64,000 nt of DNA from positions 1 through 64,000 of the forward strand of contig NZ_DASVSF010000003.1 of the NCBI RefSeq assembly GCF_036388275.1, read 5' to 3'. This document shows, piece after piece, positions 27,097-35,163 of the stretch; the stretch's first letter is position 1; each line of letters opens with the position of its first letter. Source of the stretch: Longimicrobium sp. Lineage in GTDB: Bacteria > Gemmatimonadota > Gemmatimonadetes > Longimicrobiales > Longimicrobiaceae. A program made the translations under genes and the position numbers. The notes beneath the pieces were generated by a model. The model searched no databases. It saw only the letters and a list, made by a program, of their open reading frames with translations, and was not told where the DNA came from.

Positions 27097-28088
27097 CCGC
27101 CTCCACCGAAGCGCCGTTCGTCTTCGATCCGCCGTCGCGCGCCGCCGCCTGGTACCTGCTTGCCCCCTCGTCTTCCCTGCCCCGCGGCCGGGTGCTGACG
27201 CGGCGCATCGGCGAGGACGAGGTGGTGCTCTTCCGCGCCGAATCGGGTGCGGTGGGCGCCTTGGCCCCGCACTGCTGGCACATGGGCGCGCACCTGGGCA
27301 ACGGCTGCGTCACCGGCGAGCACCTGCAGTGCCCGCTGCACCACTGGGCGTGGGATCGCGACGGCGTGGCCGGCGAGATGGCCGGCGGCGGGCGCGCGCC
27401 GGCGTCTGTGCGGCAGCCGGGGTACGCCGTGGCGGAGCGGCTGGGCGGAATCTGGGTGTGGATGGGGGACGGGCCGCCGGGCCCGGTGCCGGGTTTCGAG
27501 ACGTTCGCGGACGACGAGCTGCTGACCTCGCACGGCCGCCCCGTGCGCCTCCGCTGCGCCTGGTACGCGCCCGCCGCGAACGGCTTCGACGAGCAGCACC
27601 TGAGCACCGTGCACGGCCGCGCCCTGCGCGAGCGCCCCGAGGTAGACGTGCCGGAGCCGGGCCGCATGCGGATGCGCTACCTGTCGCGCGTGACGGGAAC
27701 GGGCTTGGCCGACCGCATCATGAAGCGGCTTTCCGGCGATCACATCCGCGTGCAGATCAACTGCTGGGCGGGCAGCACGGTGACGGTGGAAAGCGACCTG
27801 GGCCGCACCCGCAGCGCGCTTCTCCTTGCCTTCGTCCCCGTCGCCGGCGAGGTGGAGGTGACGCCCGTGTTCACCACGCGCCGTGGCGGCCTGCCGGGGA
27901 TGGCGCGCCTGCGCCTGGCGGCGGCGCGTTTCCTCTTCACCCGCTTCATCGAAAAAGACGTGCAGGTGATGCAGGGGATGCGCTTCCGTCCGCGCACTCC
28001 ACTCCGGGGCAATGAAGCGCTGGAAACCTTCCTCCGCTGGGCCTCCACCCTCCCCGGCGAACGCACTCCGTATTCAAGCACCCCCTGA
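27093..28088 (+). CDS. Second Rieske non-heme iron oxygenase
   Basis: 331 residues. The Rieske cluster ligands are Cys61, His63, Cys80 and His83 (CWHM ... CPLHHW). The catalytic domain has DEQHLSTVH with His169 and His174 for the mononuclear iron. It is shorter than the Rieske protein at 19401-20534 and only distantly like it, so the two are unlikely to be recent duplicates and may act on different steps. It is coupled to the hydrolase-like gene by a 4-nt overlap. The electron donor is not encoded close by. Downstream is the second copy of the composite repeat. Confidence 0.9.
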   Translation: MTASTEAPFVFDPPSRAAAWYLLAPSSSLPRGRVLTRRIGEDEVVLFRAESGAVGALAPHCWHMGAHLGNGCVTGEHLQCPLHHWAWDRDGVAGEMAGGGRAPASVRQPGYAVAERLGGIWVWMGDGPPGPVPGFETFADDELLTSHGRPVRLRCAWYAPAANGFDEQHLSTVHGRALRERPEVDVPEPGRMRMRYLSRVTGTGLADRIMKRLSGDHIRVQINCWAGSTVTVESDLGRTRSALLLAFVPVAGEVEVTPVFTTRRGGLPGMARLRLAAARFLFTRFIEKDVQVMQGMRFRPRTPLRGNEALETFLRWASTLPGERTPYSSTP

Positions 28089-28121
28089 CGCCGCTCCACA
28101 TCGCCGCCCCACCGCGCGATC

Positions 28122-28712
28122 TGTCATCCCGATGGAGCGACCGCCCCGAACCTGCCCGTGTACTGGGGTTCGCAGCGACTGAGGGATCCGCCACACAGCA
28201 CGCAACTCAGCTCCGGAGTGGCAGACGCCGTCGATGCCGGTTGTCGTTCGCGCGTGCTCGTACGCCACCGGCGACACCCCCAGAACAGCGGATTCGTGCC
28301 CTCCCGGCCGCAACGCGTCCGCAAAATGTGTGGCGGATCCCTCAGTCGCTGCGGTCTACGTCGCTACGGCCGGTTCGACGTGGCCGCTCCGTCGGGATGA
28401 CATCGTGCGCGCCCCACCTGCCGAAGCGCGATCGAATTCTCCCCTCTCCCGCTTGCGGGAGAGGGGTCGGGGGAAGAGGGCGGCCGAGGCATGCGCCGAC
28501 CCGATTCGAGCCGCCGTGATGTCGCGGCCTCTGCACAGGTGACCGCTGCCGCGCCCGAGCTTGGAAGTGCCCCAAGCTAGATCCTTCGCCCCGCGAGGGA
28601 TGTTGTGCGAGCTAGTACGGCGCGCTTGGGGCTCAGGATGACAGTTGTGCGGAAAGGCCGGTGTAACGCACGGCACTAGCTCCCTTCCCCCGCGCAGTTT
28701 GCGGGGGAAGGG
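28122..28712. repeat. Composite intergenic repeat, copy 2
   Basis: Inverted arms at 28122-28198 and 28328-28402 enclose a 129-nt spacer. Hairpins at 28441-28466 and 28682-28712 follow. The order, spacing and much of the sequence match 13280-13766, and even the spacers share short blocks (for example around CGTTCGCGCGTGC). Between the hairpins, 28540-28640 holds a copy of the unit that also occurs at 26-305 and 60196-60395. The block fills the gap between the second Rieske gene and the kinase gene, and I see no coding region in it. Confidence 0.85.
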
Positions 28713-28838
28713 CTGGGGATGGGGGGCGGCCGAGGCATGCGCCGGCCCACGTCGTACCTCACCCAAGGCCCGCCAGGGTAATCCGTTCGGCTGCGGCGCA
28801 CCTTGCCGTCCCCCCTCCCGCACGGCAGGTTCCCGGGA

Positions 28839-29600
28839 ATGGATTGGAAGACCTACGTAGGCCGGCACGCGCTGGCGGACTTCGTTCCGCTGGAGCACCA
28901 AGGCGCTCGCATGCTGGTGCGCAGCGGCTACGAAGACGCCGCGCGCCTGCTGGTCGAGCAAAAGGCGCTTCCGGCCATGGAGATGCTGGGGGGCGGCCGC
29001 CAGGCGCACCCCGTGGTCCTGCTGCAGACGGGCGAAAAGGTCGTCGTGCGCCACTACCGCCGCGGCGGGCTGGTGCAGCGCATCAACTCGTCGCGCTACT
29101 TCGGCGGGAACCGCGCATTCGACGAGCTTCGCGCCACGGAGCGGGCGCGCGCGGGGGGCGTGAGGACGGCGCGGGTGCTGGCCGCCATCGAGCGGCCGCG
29201 GACGCTGGGATACCACGCCACGCTCGCCACCCTGCTCATCCCGGGCGCGACGGACGCGGCTGCATGGCTGGAATCGGCGGCGGAGGGGCGGCGCGAGGCG
29301 ATGCTGCGCGAAGCGGGACACCAGATCGCGACGATGCACGAGGCCGGCGTGGCGCATCCGGACGTGAACCTGCGCAACCTGCTGGTGGTGGAGCGCGACA
29401 CGGCGCCGGAGGTGTGGCTGCTGGACTTCGACAAGGCGCGCGTGCACCCCGGCCCCGTCCCCCGCGCGCGCCGTGCGGCGGAGCTGCGGCGGCTGGCGCG
29501 CTCCGCCCGCAAGCTGCGCGCGCCCATCGATCCCGACGGGTGGATGGCGGTGCGCGAAGGCTACGGCGACGGCTGGCCGCGCGGGCTGGTCCTGGGATAG
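28839..29600 (+). CDS. Kdo kinase-like (KdkA/WaaP/InaA family) LPS core kinase
   Basis: 253 residues with the eukaryotic-kinase-like fold of LPS core kinases, which phosphorylate Kdo or heptose using ATP. VVRHYRRGG includes the ATP-site basic residue, then HEAGVAHPDVNLRNLLV carries the catalytic Asp and Asn (HxDxxxxN type), followed by VWLLDFDKARV with the metal-binding DFD. The length and the neighbouring GT9 genes agree. The ATG at 28839 is chosen since upstream DNA belongs to the repeat; no strong Shine-Dalgarno is visible. Its 3' end overlaps the convergent GT9 gene by 40 nt. Substrate by family and context is an inner-core sugar. Confidence 0.82.
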   Translation: MDWKTYVGRHALADFVPLEHQGARMLVRSGYEDAARLLVEQKALPAMEMLGGGRQAHPVVLLQTGEKVVVRHYRRGGLVQRINSSRYFGGNRAFDELRATERARAGGVRTARVLAAIERPRTLGYHATLATLLIPGATDAAAWLESAAEGRREAMLREAGHQIATMHEAGVAHPDVNLRNLLVVERDTAPEVWLLDFDKARVHPGPVPRARRAAELRRLARSARKLRAPIDPDGWMAVREGYGDGWPRGLVLG

Positions 29601-30610
29601 TCCCGCAGCGCCCGTTCGACCTTTCCCGCCACCTCGTCCACCGTGATGCGCTCCATCCGCCCCGGCCGGTGCCCCGCCGTCACGGCGTAGTCCTCTCCCG
29701 CCTCGCCGAACGCATCCACCATCAGGTCCAGAAAGCGGCGGTACGGCCCGTAGCGCTTGGGATTGGTGTAGCCCATCAGCGCCACCGTGGGCGTGCCGAG
29801 CGCAACGCCCACGTGCAGCGGCCCCGTGTCGGGCGACACGAGCACGTCCGCCCGCTCCGTCAGGTACGCCAGACGCCGCAGGTCCCACTCGCGCAGGTCC
29901 AGCGGCGGGTTCCGGGCGAGCCGCCGAATGGTCGTCGCCGCTTCCTCCTCTCGCGCCGACCGACCGCCCACGAGTACCGTCCACGCGCCGAACTCCGCCA
30001 CCAGCCGATCGGCCAGCGCGGCGTACCGCTCCGCGGGCCACTCCTTTTCCGGCTTCGTCGTCCCGACCACCATCGCCACCGTGGGACCGGGCGAGTCTGG
30101 AAGCAGGGGAGCGTACCGCGCGCGCTCGTCGGCCGACGCTTCCAGCCCCCACTCCAGCCGCCGCGGCACGCCCAGAAAATCGAGGAACTCCAGGAATTCG
30201 TCCTGCACGTGCGCACGCGGGCGCGCCGGCAGCTTCTGCGTGCTGAACAGCCAGGTGAGGTCCCGCGCCCGCGCCCGGTCGTAGCCCACGCGGACCGGCG
30301 CGCGGGTGAGCGAGGTCGCGACGCCGGCCTTGAAGTACGCCTGCAGGTTCAGCGCGACGTCGAAGCGGCGGCCCGCCAGTGCCCGTCGCAGGTCGCGCAA
30401 TCCGCCGATCCCCCGGTCCCGGTCGAACACGACGGTTTCGTCCACCGCCGGGTGCCCCTGCACCAGCGCCGCGCCACCGCGCTGCAGGATCCACGTGATC
30501 CGCGCCTCCGGCCGGTGCGCCTTGAGCGAGTTGATCACCGGCAGCGTGTGCACCGCGTTGCCGACGGTGCTCATCATCACCACCGCGATGCTGTCGAGCG
30601 GCGCGTTCAC
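29561..30610 (-). CDS. Glycosyltransferase family 9 (heptosyltransferase-like)
   Basis: 349-residue GT9 protein. N-terminal VVMMSTVGNAVHTLPVINSLK; C-terminal VSPDTGPLHVGVALGTPTVALMGYTNPKRYGP, which matches the donor-binding segment of GT9 enzymes. GTG at 30610 overlaps the upstream GT9 stop (GTGA), and the gene ends inside the coding region of the convergent KdkA-like gene by 40 nt. Compared with the operon at 306-1382, this and its partner form the second GT9 locus of the window, pointing to an LPS core with several heptose-type sugars. Confidence 0.88.
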   Translation of the reverse strand: MNAPLDSIAVVMMSTVGNAVHTLPVINSLKAHRPEARITWILQRGGAALVQGHPAVDETVVFDRDRGIGGLRDLRRALAGRRFDVALNLQAYFKAGVATSLTRAPVRVGYDRARARDLTWLFSTQKLPARPRAHVQDEFLEFLDFLGVPRRLEWGLEASADERARYAPLLPDSPGPTVAMVVGTTKPEKEWPAERYAALADRLVAEFGAWTVLVGGRSAREEEAATTIRRLARNPPLDLREWDLRRLAYLTERADVLVSPDTGPLHVGVALGTPTVALMGYTNPKRYGPYRRFLDLMVDAFGEAGEDYAVTAGHRPGRMERITVDEVAGKVERALRDYPRTSPRGQPSP

Positions 30611-31671
30611 CGGTGCGCCCGCGTCCACAGGTCCACCTTCTCCAGCACCTGCTCGACGGTGATTCGGCTCGTGTGGCCGGGGCGTTTTTCGATCGACACG
30701 GGATACGCCTCGCCGGGATCGCCGTACGCGTCCACAATCAGTTCCCGGAAGCGGTACGGACCGGTGCGCCTGGGATTCGTGTAGCCCATCAACGCGATCG
30801 TCGGCGTGTTCAGCGCGACGGAGATGTGCATCGGCCCCGTGTCGAGCGAGATGGTGAGCGCCGATCCGTCGATAATCCCGACTAGTTCGCGGAACGGCAC
30901 GCCGAGCGTGGAGATGATGGGATGCCGGGCGCGAGCGATGATCTCGTGCTCCGTCTCCAGTTCCCGCTCCGATCGCCCGCCCCCGAGCACCGGCTGCAGC
31001 TCGTACCGCTCCCACAGCGCATCCGCCAACGCGGCCCATCGCTCCGCAACCCACTCCTTTTCGGGATGCGTGCTGCCGATCACCAGGCACGCCGCGGGAC
31101 GTGGAAGCCCGGCGTGGAAGGCGTCGCGCGCCGCCTGCTCGTGCTCCCACGGACCCAGGTTCCACTCCACCGGCTCGTACGCGACGCCGAGCGCATCCAG
31201 GAACTCGAAGTACTGGTCCTGCACGTGCTGCGGCGCGTGAGGCGGAATCCGGGGACCGGTAACCAGCCAGTTCCAGTCGCGCGCCCGCGCCCGATCGAAC
31301 CCCAGCTTCACCGGCGCCTGCGCCAGCGCGGTGACGATGCTGGCCTTGAAGTACACCTGGAGGTCCAGCACCAGGTCGAAGCGGTGCCCCGCCAGCTTGC
31401 GCCGCACGTCGGCGAAGGCGCGCCAGCCGCCCTTGCGCTCGAAGACGACGATCTCGTCCACGCCGGGATGCCCGCGCACCAGTGACGCCGGGCCGGGCTG
31501 GAGCACCCAGGTGATGTGGAGCGTGGGATCGTGCCGCTTGAGCGCGGTGACCACCGGCAGCACGTGCACGGCGTCGCCCACGGCGCTCATCATCACGATC
31601 AGCACGCGCGCCGAGCGGGGAAGCGGAACCAGCGCCAACGATGAACCTGCGGATGGGGGAAGCGAGATCAC
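30607..31671 (-). CDS. Glycosyltransferase family 9 (heptosyltransferase-like)
   Basis: 354 residues, a close relative of the GT9 protein that follows it (shared VMMSxVGxAVHxLPVxxxLK and SLDTGPMHISVALNTPTIALMGYTNPRRTGPYRF patterns). The likely start is the GTG at 31671; there is no strong Shine-Dalgarno, and an upstream reading to 32076 would overlap the divergent DUF4254 genes. The stop overlaps the next GTG by 4 nt. Divergent neighbours on the plus strand encode the two DUF4254 parts, and both sides share the ~140-nt gap at 31672-31812. The two GT9s probably add consecutive sugars to one LPS core. Confidence 0.85.
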   Translation of the reverse strand: MISLPPSAGSSLALVPLPRSARVLIVMMSAVGDAVHVLPVVTALKRHDPTLHITWVLQPGPASLVRGHPGVDEIVVFERKGGWRAFADVRRKLAGHRFDLVLDLQVYFKASIVTALAQAPVKLGFDRARARDWNWLVTGPRIPPHAPQHVQDQYFEFLDALGVAYEPVEWNLGPWEHEQAARDAFHAGLPRPAACLVIGSTHPEKEWVAERWAALADALWERYELQPVLGGGRSERELETEHEIIARARHPIISTLGVPFRELVGIIDGSALTISLDTGPMHISVALNTPTIALMGYTNPRRTGPYRFRELIVDAYGDPGEAYPVSIEKRPGHTSRITVEQVLEKVDLWTRAHR

Positions 31672-31812
31672 CCTGTGGAGAGGGGCCCGGACGCGCTGAA
31701 GATAGCGTGGGGGGCGGATGCGGCAAACGCGGGGCGTGGCGCCGGGATGCGCCCCCATGTACATTCGCGCCGCTGTCACCGGGGCCGCCGCCCCGCCAAC
31801 GGGACATGGGCA

Positions 31813-32031
31813 ATGAACGAAAGCATCGGCACCCTGATCGCGCGCCTGGCCGAGACCAACGTCGAGCTGTGGCACGAAGAAGACAAGGCGCGCGTGGACG
31901 ACGACCACCAGGTGGCGGCCGCCAAGCGCGCCGTCGACAAGCTGAACCAGCGGCGCAACGACCTGATCGAGCGCATCGACGAGGCGGTGATGGAGGCAGT
32001 GCGCACCGCCCGCGGGGGCACCGATGGCTGA
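31813..32031 (+). CDS. DUF4254 N-terminal half (first of two split genes)
   Basis: 72 residues. The WHEEDKAR and KLNQRRNDLIERID motifs are those I recall for the first half of DUF4254 proteins, which are often found beside LPS glycosyltransferases. ATG at 31813 follows a GGG-rich stretch. It ends 7 nt inside the next gene, in another reading frame. In single-chain relatives these two halves are joined in one protein of about 200 residues. Here they may work as a two-subunit protein. Function is unknown, though context with GT9 and a Kdo kinase suggests LPS biosynthesis. Confidence 0.75.
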   Translation: MNESIGTLIARLAETNVELWHEEDKARVDDDHQVAAAKRAVDKLNQRRNDLIERIDEAVMEAVRTARGGTDG

Positions 32032-32296
32032 AACGGTCGGCTCGCTGGTCGACAAGCTCAGCATCATCGAGCTCAAGATCTACCACATGGCCGAGCAGGC
32101 CGCGCGCGACGACATCACCCCCGACTTCCGCGACCGCTGCAACCAGCGGCTGGAGGTGATGCACCTTCAGCGCGACGACCTGGCCGAGGAGCTGTCGACC
32201 CTGCTCACGGACATCGCCTCGGGCCGCGTGGTGCCCAAGGTCTATCGCCAGTTCAAGATGTACAACGACCCGCAGTACAAGCGCCCCTCCGCCTGA
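32024..32296 (+). CDS. DUF4254 C-terminal half (second of two split genes)
   Basis: 90 residues. The motifs KLSIIELKIYHM, LQRDDLAEEL and YRQFKMYNDPQYK are those of the second half of DUF4254 proteins. The ATG at 32024 overlaps the first half by 8 nt in the +1 frame, with GGGG about 7 nt upstream, so independent or coupled initiation is possible. A frameshift joining the two frames would rebuild a full-length protein. A strong stem-loop follows 25 nt after the stop and may end the transcript. Confidence 0.78.
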   Translation: MAETVGSLVDKLSIIELKIYHMAEQAARDDITPDFRDRCNQRLEVMHLQRDDLAEELSTLLTDIASGRVVPKVYRQFKMYNDPQYKRPSA

Positions 32297-32320
32297 CGGG
32301 CGGATGCTCTCAATTCGAAC

Positions 32321-32350
32321 GCCGCCGGGTGAAGCTCACCGGCGGCGTTT
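32321..32350 (+). terminator. Intrinsic terminator after the DUF4254 genes
   Basis: GCCGCCGGGTGA, loop AGC and TCACCGGCGGC form a GC-rich stem with one bulged G, followed by GTTTTCGC. It lies 25 nt downstream of the stop at 32296, as expected for the end of the DUF4254 transcript. Confidence 0.75.
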
Positions 32351-32373
32351 TCGCATTCGAACCCTATCGATCG

Positions 32374-32562
32374 TTACCCCTCAGAGTCACGCCGGCCATT
32401 CGTAGAATTGGCTTCACGCGGACCAGAGTAGTTGGAGCCGCCGATCGGAGTGAGTTTGCCGAGCGGCGCTGGGACGAAATCAGGACGAGGCGTCATTGGC
32501 TGACGATTGATACCACCTTTGGAGAACGTTCCCTCCTCAATCGGGCTGACATCTTTCTGCAT
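32374..32562 (-). CDS. Small peptide downstream of a membrane protein
   Basis: 62 residues, proline-, glycine- and arginine-rich, with the distinctive KGGINRQPMTPRP and GSNYSGPREA segments; no helix or signal peptide. A strong Shine-Dalgarno GGAGGGAG lies 7 nt before the ATG, and the gene starts 3 nt after the membrane protein stop at 32566, so it is clearly meant to be translated with it. I do not know its family. It looks like the short disordered partner peptide of a two-gene unit with the membrane protein. Confidence 0.6.
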   Translation of the reverse strand: MQKDVSPIEEGTFSKGGINRQPMTPRPDFVPAPLGKLTPIGGSNYSGPREANSTNGRRDSEG

Positions 32563-32565
32563 ATC

Positions 32566-33228
32566 TCACTCCCTCCGAAGGGGTCGGGACGACAAACCAA
32601 GCGGCTCGATCGTGAGGGCTTCGGCCGGTCGGGCTAAATATACGCGATCTGCCCCGTAAAGTTTACCCCCTGTGGCCGAGTCGAACACCTCGACCTGACC
32701 CAGCAGCAACTCGGCCTTGTCGTACGTGTCCGAGAATGCCTCTACCCATCCGAAATACGTAAGCTGATGCGCTTGGTCTCGCACCGTGATCCAGGTGGTT
32801 TCCGGTGAATTGAACATCAGCGCCCACACGTCGAGATCTCCAAAAGCACGGGAAAGCCTCAGCCGCCGTGCGACGCGATGCGCGACCTTATGGTTGATTG
32901 CAGCAGAAGCGATCCCGCCTAGGAGGATTGCGATGAGTCCGGTCAGGGCAATTTCGCCACCAGCCAGACTCTTGCTACCGTCCAGGAGTGTGACGAAGAA
33001 GCTGACATGCGGAGGCGCGGGCAAGCCGAGAAGTGCGGCACCACCGGCGGAAACCGCCCAGCCGGTGTACAGCAGCAGATAGGAACCCACGCCCAGGACG
33101 AACGCGTTCGTAAGGAACTGTGCCGGTGTCCTCTCCCGATGGGCAGTCAGCGAGTCTACCAGAAGTGCGCAGAGCACCCCTGGAAAAAACAGCAGCACCA
33201 CGCGAAGTGTGAACGTCGACAGTTCCAT
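32566..33228 (-). CDS. Membrane protein (DUF6338-like), three predicted helices
   Basis: 220 residues. Hydrophobic stretches lie at about 5-25, 38-62 and 88-110, followed by a cytoplasmic-looking domain with WITVRDQAHQLTYFGWVEAFSD, LLLGQVEVFD and LYGADRVYLARP. That tail resembles DUF6338 proteins, an association I recall but cannot test here. ATG at 33228 has GAGGAG 8 nt upstream. GC content is lower than in neighbouring genes, which suggests acquired DNA. Its function is unknown; a partner peptide follows. Confidence 0.65.
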   Translation of the reverse strand: MELSTFTLRVVLLFFPGVLCALLVDSLTAHRERTPAQFLTNAFVLGVGSYLLLYTGWAVSAGGAALLGLPAPPHVSFFVTLLDGSKSLAGGEIALTGLIAILLGGIASAAINHKVAHRVARRLRLSRAFGDLDVWALMFNSPETTWITVRDQAHQLTYFGWVEAFSDTYDKAELLLGQVEVFDSATGGKLYGADRVYLARPAEALTIEPLGLSSRPLRRE

Positions 33229-33391
33229 CAGGACATCTCCTCGGCACCTCACAAGTGAACGGAGTTGGCACACTGTAATCTGGACGTCTGGATCACGCAA
33301 GCATCTTCTTCGGACCGTTCGTTGTCACGCCACGGGCTGGCGCGTTATCATGTGTGAACCCGCGATTCCACACCTTCAGCGACGAACGCGT

Positions 33392-35161
33392 ATGATACCG
33401 CGCTCACGCAGCACCCTGCTGGCCCTGCTCGCGCTTTCCGCCTGCGCTACTGCGCCGCGGCCCGGCACGAACCCCGTGCCTGTGCCCCCGCGCTCGCCCG
33501 GCTGGCCGCACCCGGGGCCCGGAACGCCGGCCGAGCGCGCGAACGCCGCGGACATGGTGCTGCTGGGCGGCCGCGTGTTCCTGGCCGACGAGGCCAACAC
33601 CGTCGCGGAGGCGCTCGCCATCCGCGACGGCCGCGTGCTCGCCGTGGGCTCCGACGCGGCCATCCGCGACTATGCCGGGCCCGGCACGCAGATCGTCGAT
33701 CTGGACGGCAAGCTGGTGACGCCCGGGTTCAACGACGCGCACATCCACTTCGGCGCCGGAGGCCAGGGGCTGCTGAACGTGAGCCTGCTGGGCACCACCT
33801 CGCTGGCCGAGATCGAGCGCCGCGTGGCCGCCGCCGCCGCGCAGGCGCAGCCCGGGGAGTGGATCCTGGGACGCGGCTGGGACCACACGCGCCTTCCCGC
33901 CTCGGAACTGGGCGCGGGCGGCTGGCCCACCAAGGAGGTGCTGGACCGGGCCGCGCCCAACAACCCCGTCCTGCTTTCGCGCGTGGACGGCCACACCTCG
34001 TGGGCCAACACCGCGGCCCTGCGCATCGCCGGGGTCACCCGCACCACGGCCAACCCGTCCGGCGGCGAAGTGGTGCGCGACGCGCGCGGCGAGGCCACGG
34101 GCATCCTCAAGGAAACCGCGGAAGGGCTGGTGAGCCGGCACGTTCCGGCACCCACGCTGGCGCAGGCCCGCCGCGGCATCCGCGCGGCGCTGGACCTGGC
34201 CGCGCGCACGGGCGTCACCAGCGTCCAGACGGACGTGTGGGGCGCCGACATGGCCGTCTACAAGCAGCTGCGCGACGCGGACTCGCTCACCGTGCGCGTG
34301 TACGGCTGGCACCCGCTGGAACGGCGGGTGATCGAGGGGATGCGCGAGCTGGGCATCACCGCCGGCTATGGCGACGAGTGGCTGCGGATGGGGATGCTGA
34401 AGGGGTACACCGACGGCACGCTGGGCTCGCGCACCGCCTTCATGCTGGAGCCCTTCGCCGACGACCACTCGCACCGGGGGCTGCCGCAGTACACCAACGC
34501 GCAGCTCGACTCGCTGGTCACCGCGGCCGACGCGGCGGGGCTGCAGGTGATCCTTCACGCCATCGGCGACGCGGCCAACCGCCAGGCGCTGGACGCCTTC
34601 GAGCGCGCCGCCCGGGTGAACAGCGAGCGCCCGCGCCGGCACCGCATCGAGCACGCCCAGGTGCTGGACCAGGCCGACATCCCCCGTTTCCGGCAGCTGG
34701 GCGTAATCGCCTCCATGCAGCCCACGCACGCCACCAGCGACATGCGCTGGGTGGATACGCGCATCGGCCGCGAGCGCGCTACGGAGGGCGCCTACGTGTG
34801 GCGCTCGCTGCTGAACGCCGGCGCCACCGTCGTCTTTGGCACCGACTTCCCGGTGGAGCCCATGCCGCCGGTGGAGGGCATCTACTCGGCCGTCACCCGC
34901 CAGAGCCGCGAAGAGCCGGGGACTCCGCCGGGCGGCTGGATGCCCGAGCAACGGCTGACCCGCCAGGAGGCGATCCGCCTGTACACCGCCACCCCGGCGT
35001 ACGGCGAGTGGCAGGAGACCCGCAAGGGAGTGCTGCACGCCGGCATGCTGGCCGACCTGGTGGTGTGGGACCGCGACCTGCTGACCGTTCCGGAAGGCGA
35101 GATCCTGCAGGCCGCGCCGGTGATGACGGTGGTGGGCGGCCGCGTCGTGTACCGCCGCTGA
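33392..35161 (+). CDS. Amidohydrolase of the YtcJ type, lipoprotein
   Basis: 589 residues. The N-terminus has a lipoprotein signal (LLALLALSAC, lipobox Cys17 or so). The metal-dependent amidohydrolase fold shows HIHF (metal ligands), GWDHTR, VTSVQTDVWG, ILHAIGDAANRQ, HRIEHAQVL and GTDFPVEP with the final Asp. YtcJ-type proteins are predicted hydrolases or deacetylases of unknown substrate, usually in the periplasm. ATG at 33392 begins a normal signal peptide; no strong Shine-Dalgarno is visible. It is followed at 2 nt by the patatin gene, probably in one operon. Confidence 0.85.
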   Translation: MIPRSRSTLLALLALSACATAPRPGTNPVPVPPRSPGWPHPGPGTPAERANAADMVLLGGRVFLADEANTVAEALAIRDGRVLAVGSDAAIRDYAGPGTQIVDLDGKLVTPGFNDAHIHFGAGGQGLLNVSLLGTTSLAEIERRVAAAAAQAQPGEWILGRGWDHTRLPASELGAGGWPTKEVLDRAAPNNPVLLSRVDGHTSWANTAALRIAGVTRTTANPSGGEVVRDARGEATGILKETAEGLVSRHVPAPTLAQARRGIRAALDLAARTGVTSVQTDVWGADMAVYKQLRDADSLTVRVYGWHPLERRVIEGMRELGITAGYGDEWLRMGMLKGYTDGTLGSRTAFMLEPFADDHSHRGLPQYTNAQLDSLVTAADAAGLQVILHAIGDAANRQALDAFERAARVNSERPRRHRIEHAQVLDQADIPRFRQLGVIASMQPTHATSDMRWVDTRIGRERATEGAYVWRSLLNAGATVVFGTDFPVEPMPPVEGIYSAVTRQSREEPGTPPGGWMPEQRLTRQEAIRLYTATPAYGEWQETRKGVLHAGMLADLVVWDRDLLTVPEGEILQAAPVMTVVGGRVVYRR

Positions 35162-35163
35162 AC

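Noticed and set aside
31813..32296. Split DUF4254 as a simple sequencing error
   Set aside because: Both halves have starts with ribosome-site-like sequence and the overlap ATGGCTGA is tidy. I kept it as two genes, but an error cannot be ruled out from one sequence.
32329..32637. Plus-strand frame of 102 codons
   Set aside because: It begins inside the terminator of the DUF4254 genes and is antisense to the small peptide gene, which has a far better ribosome site.
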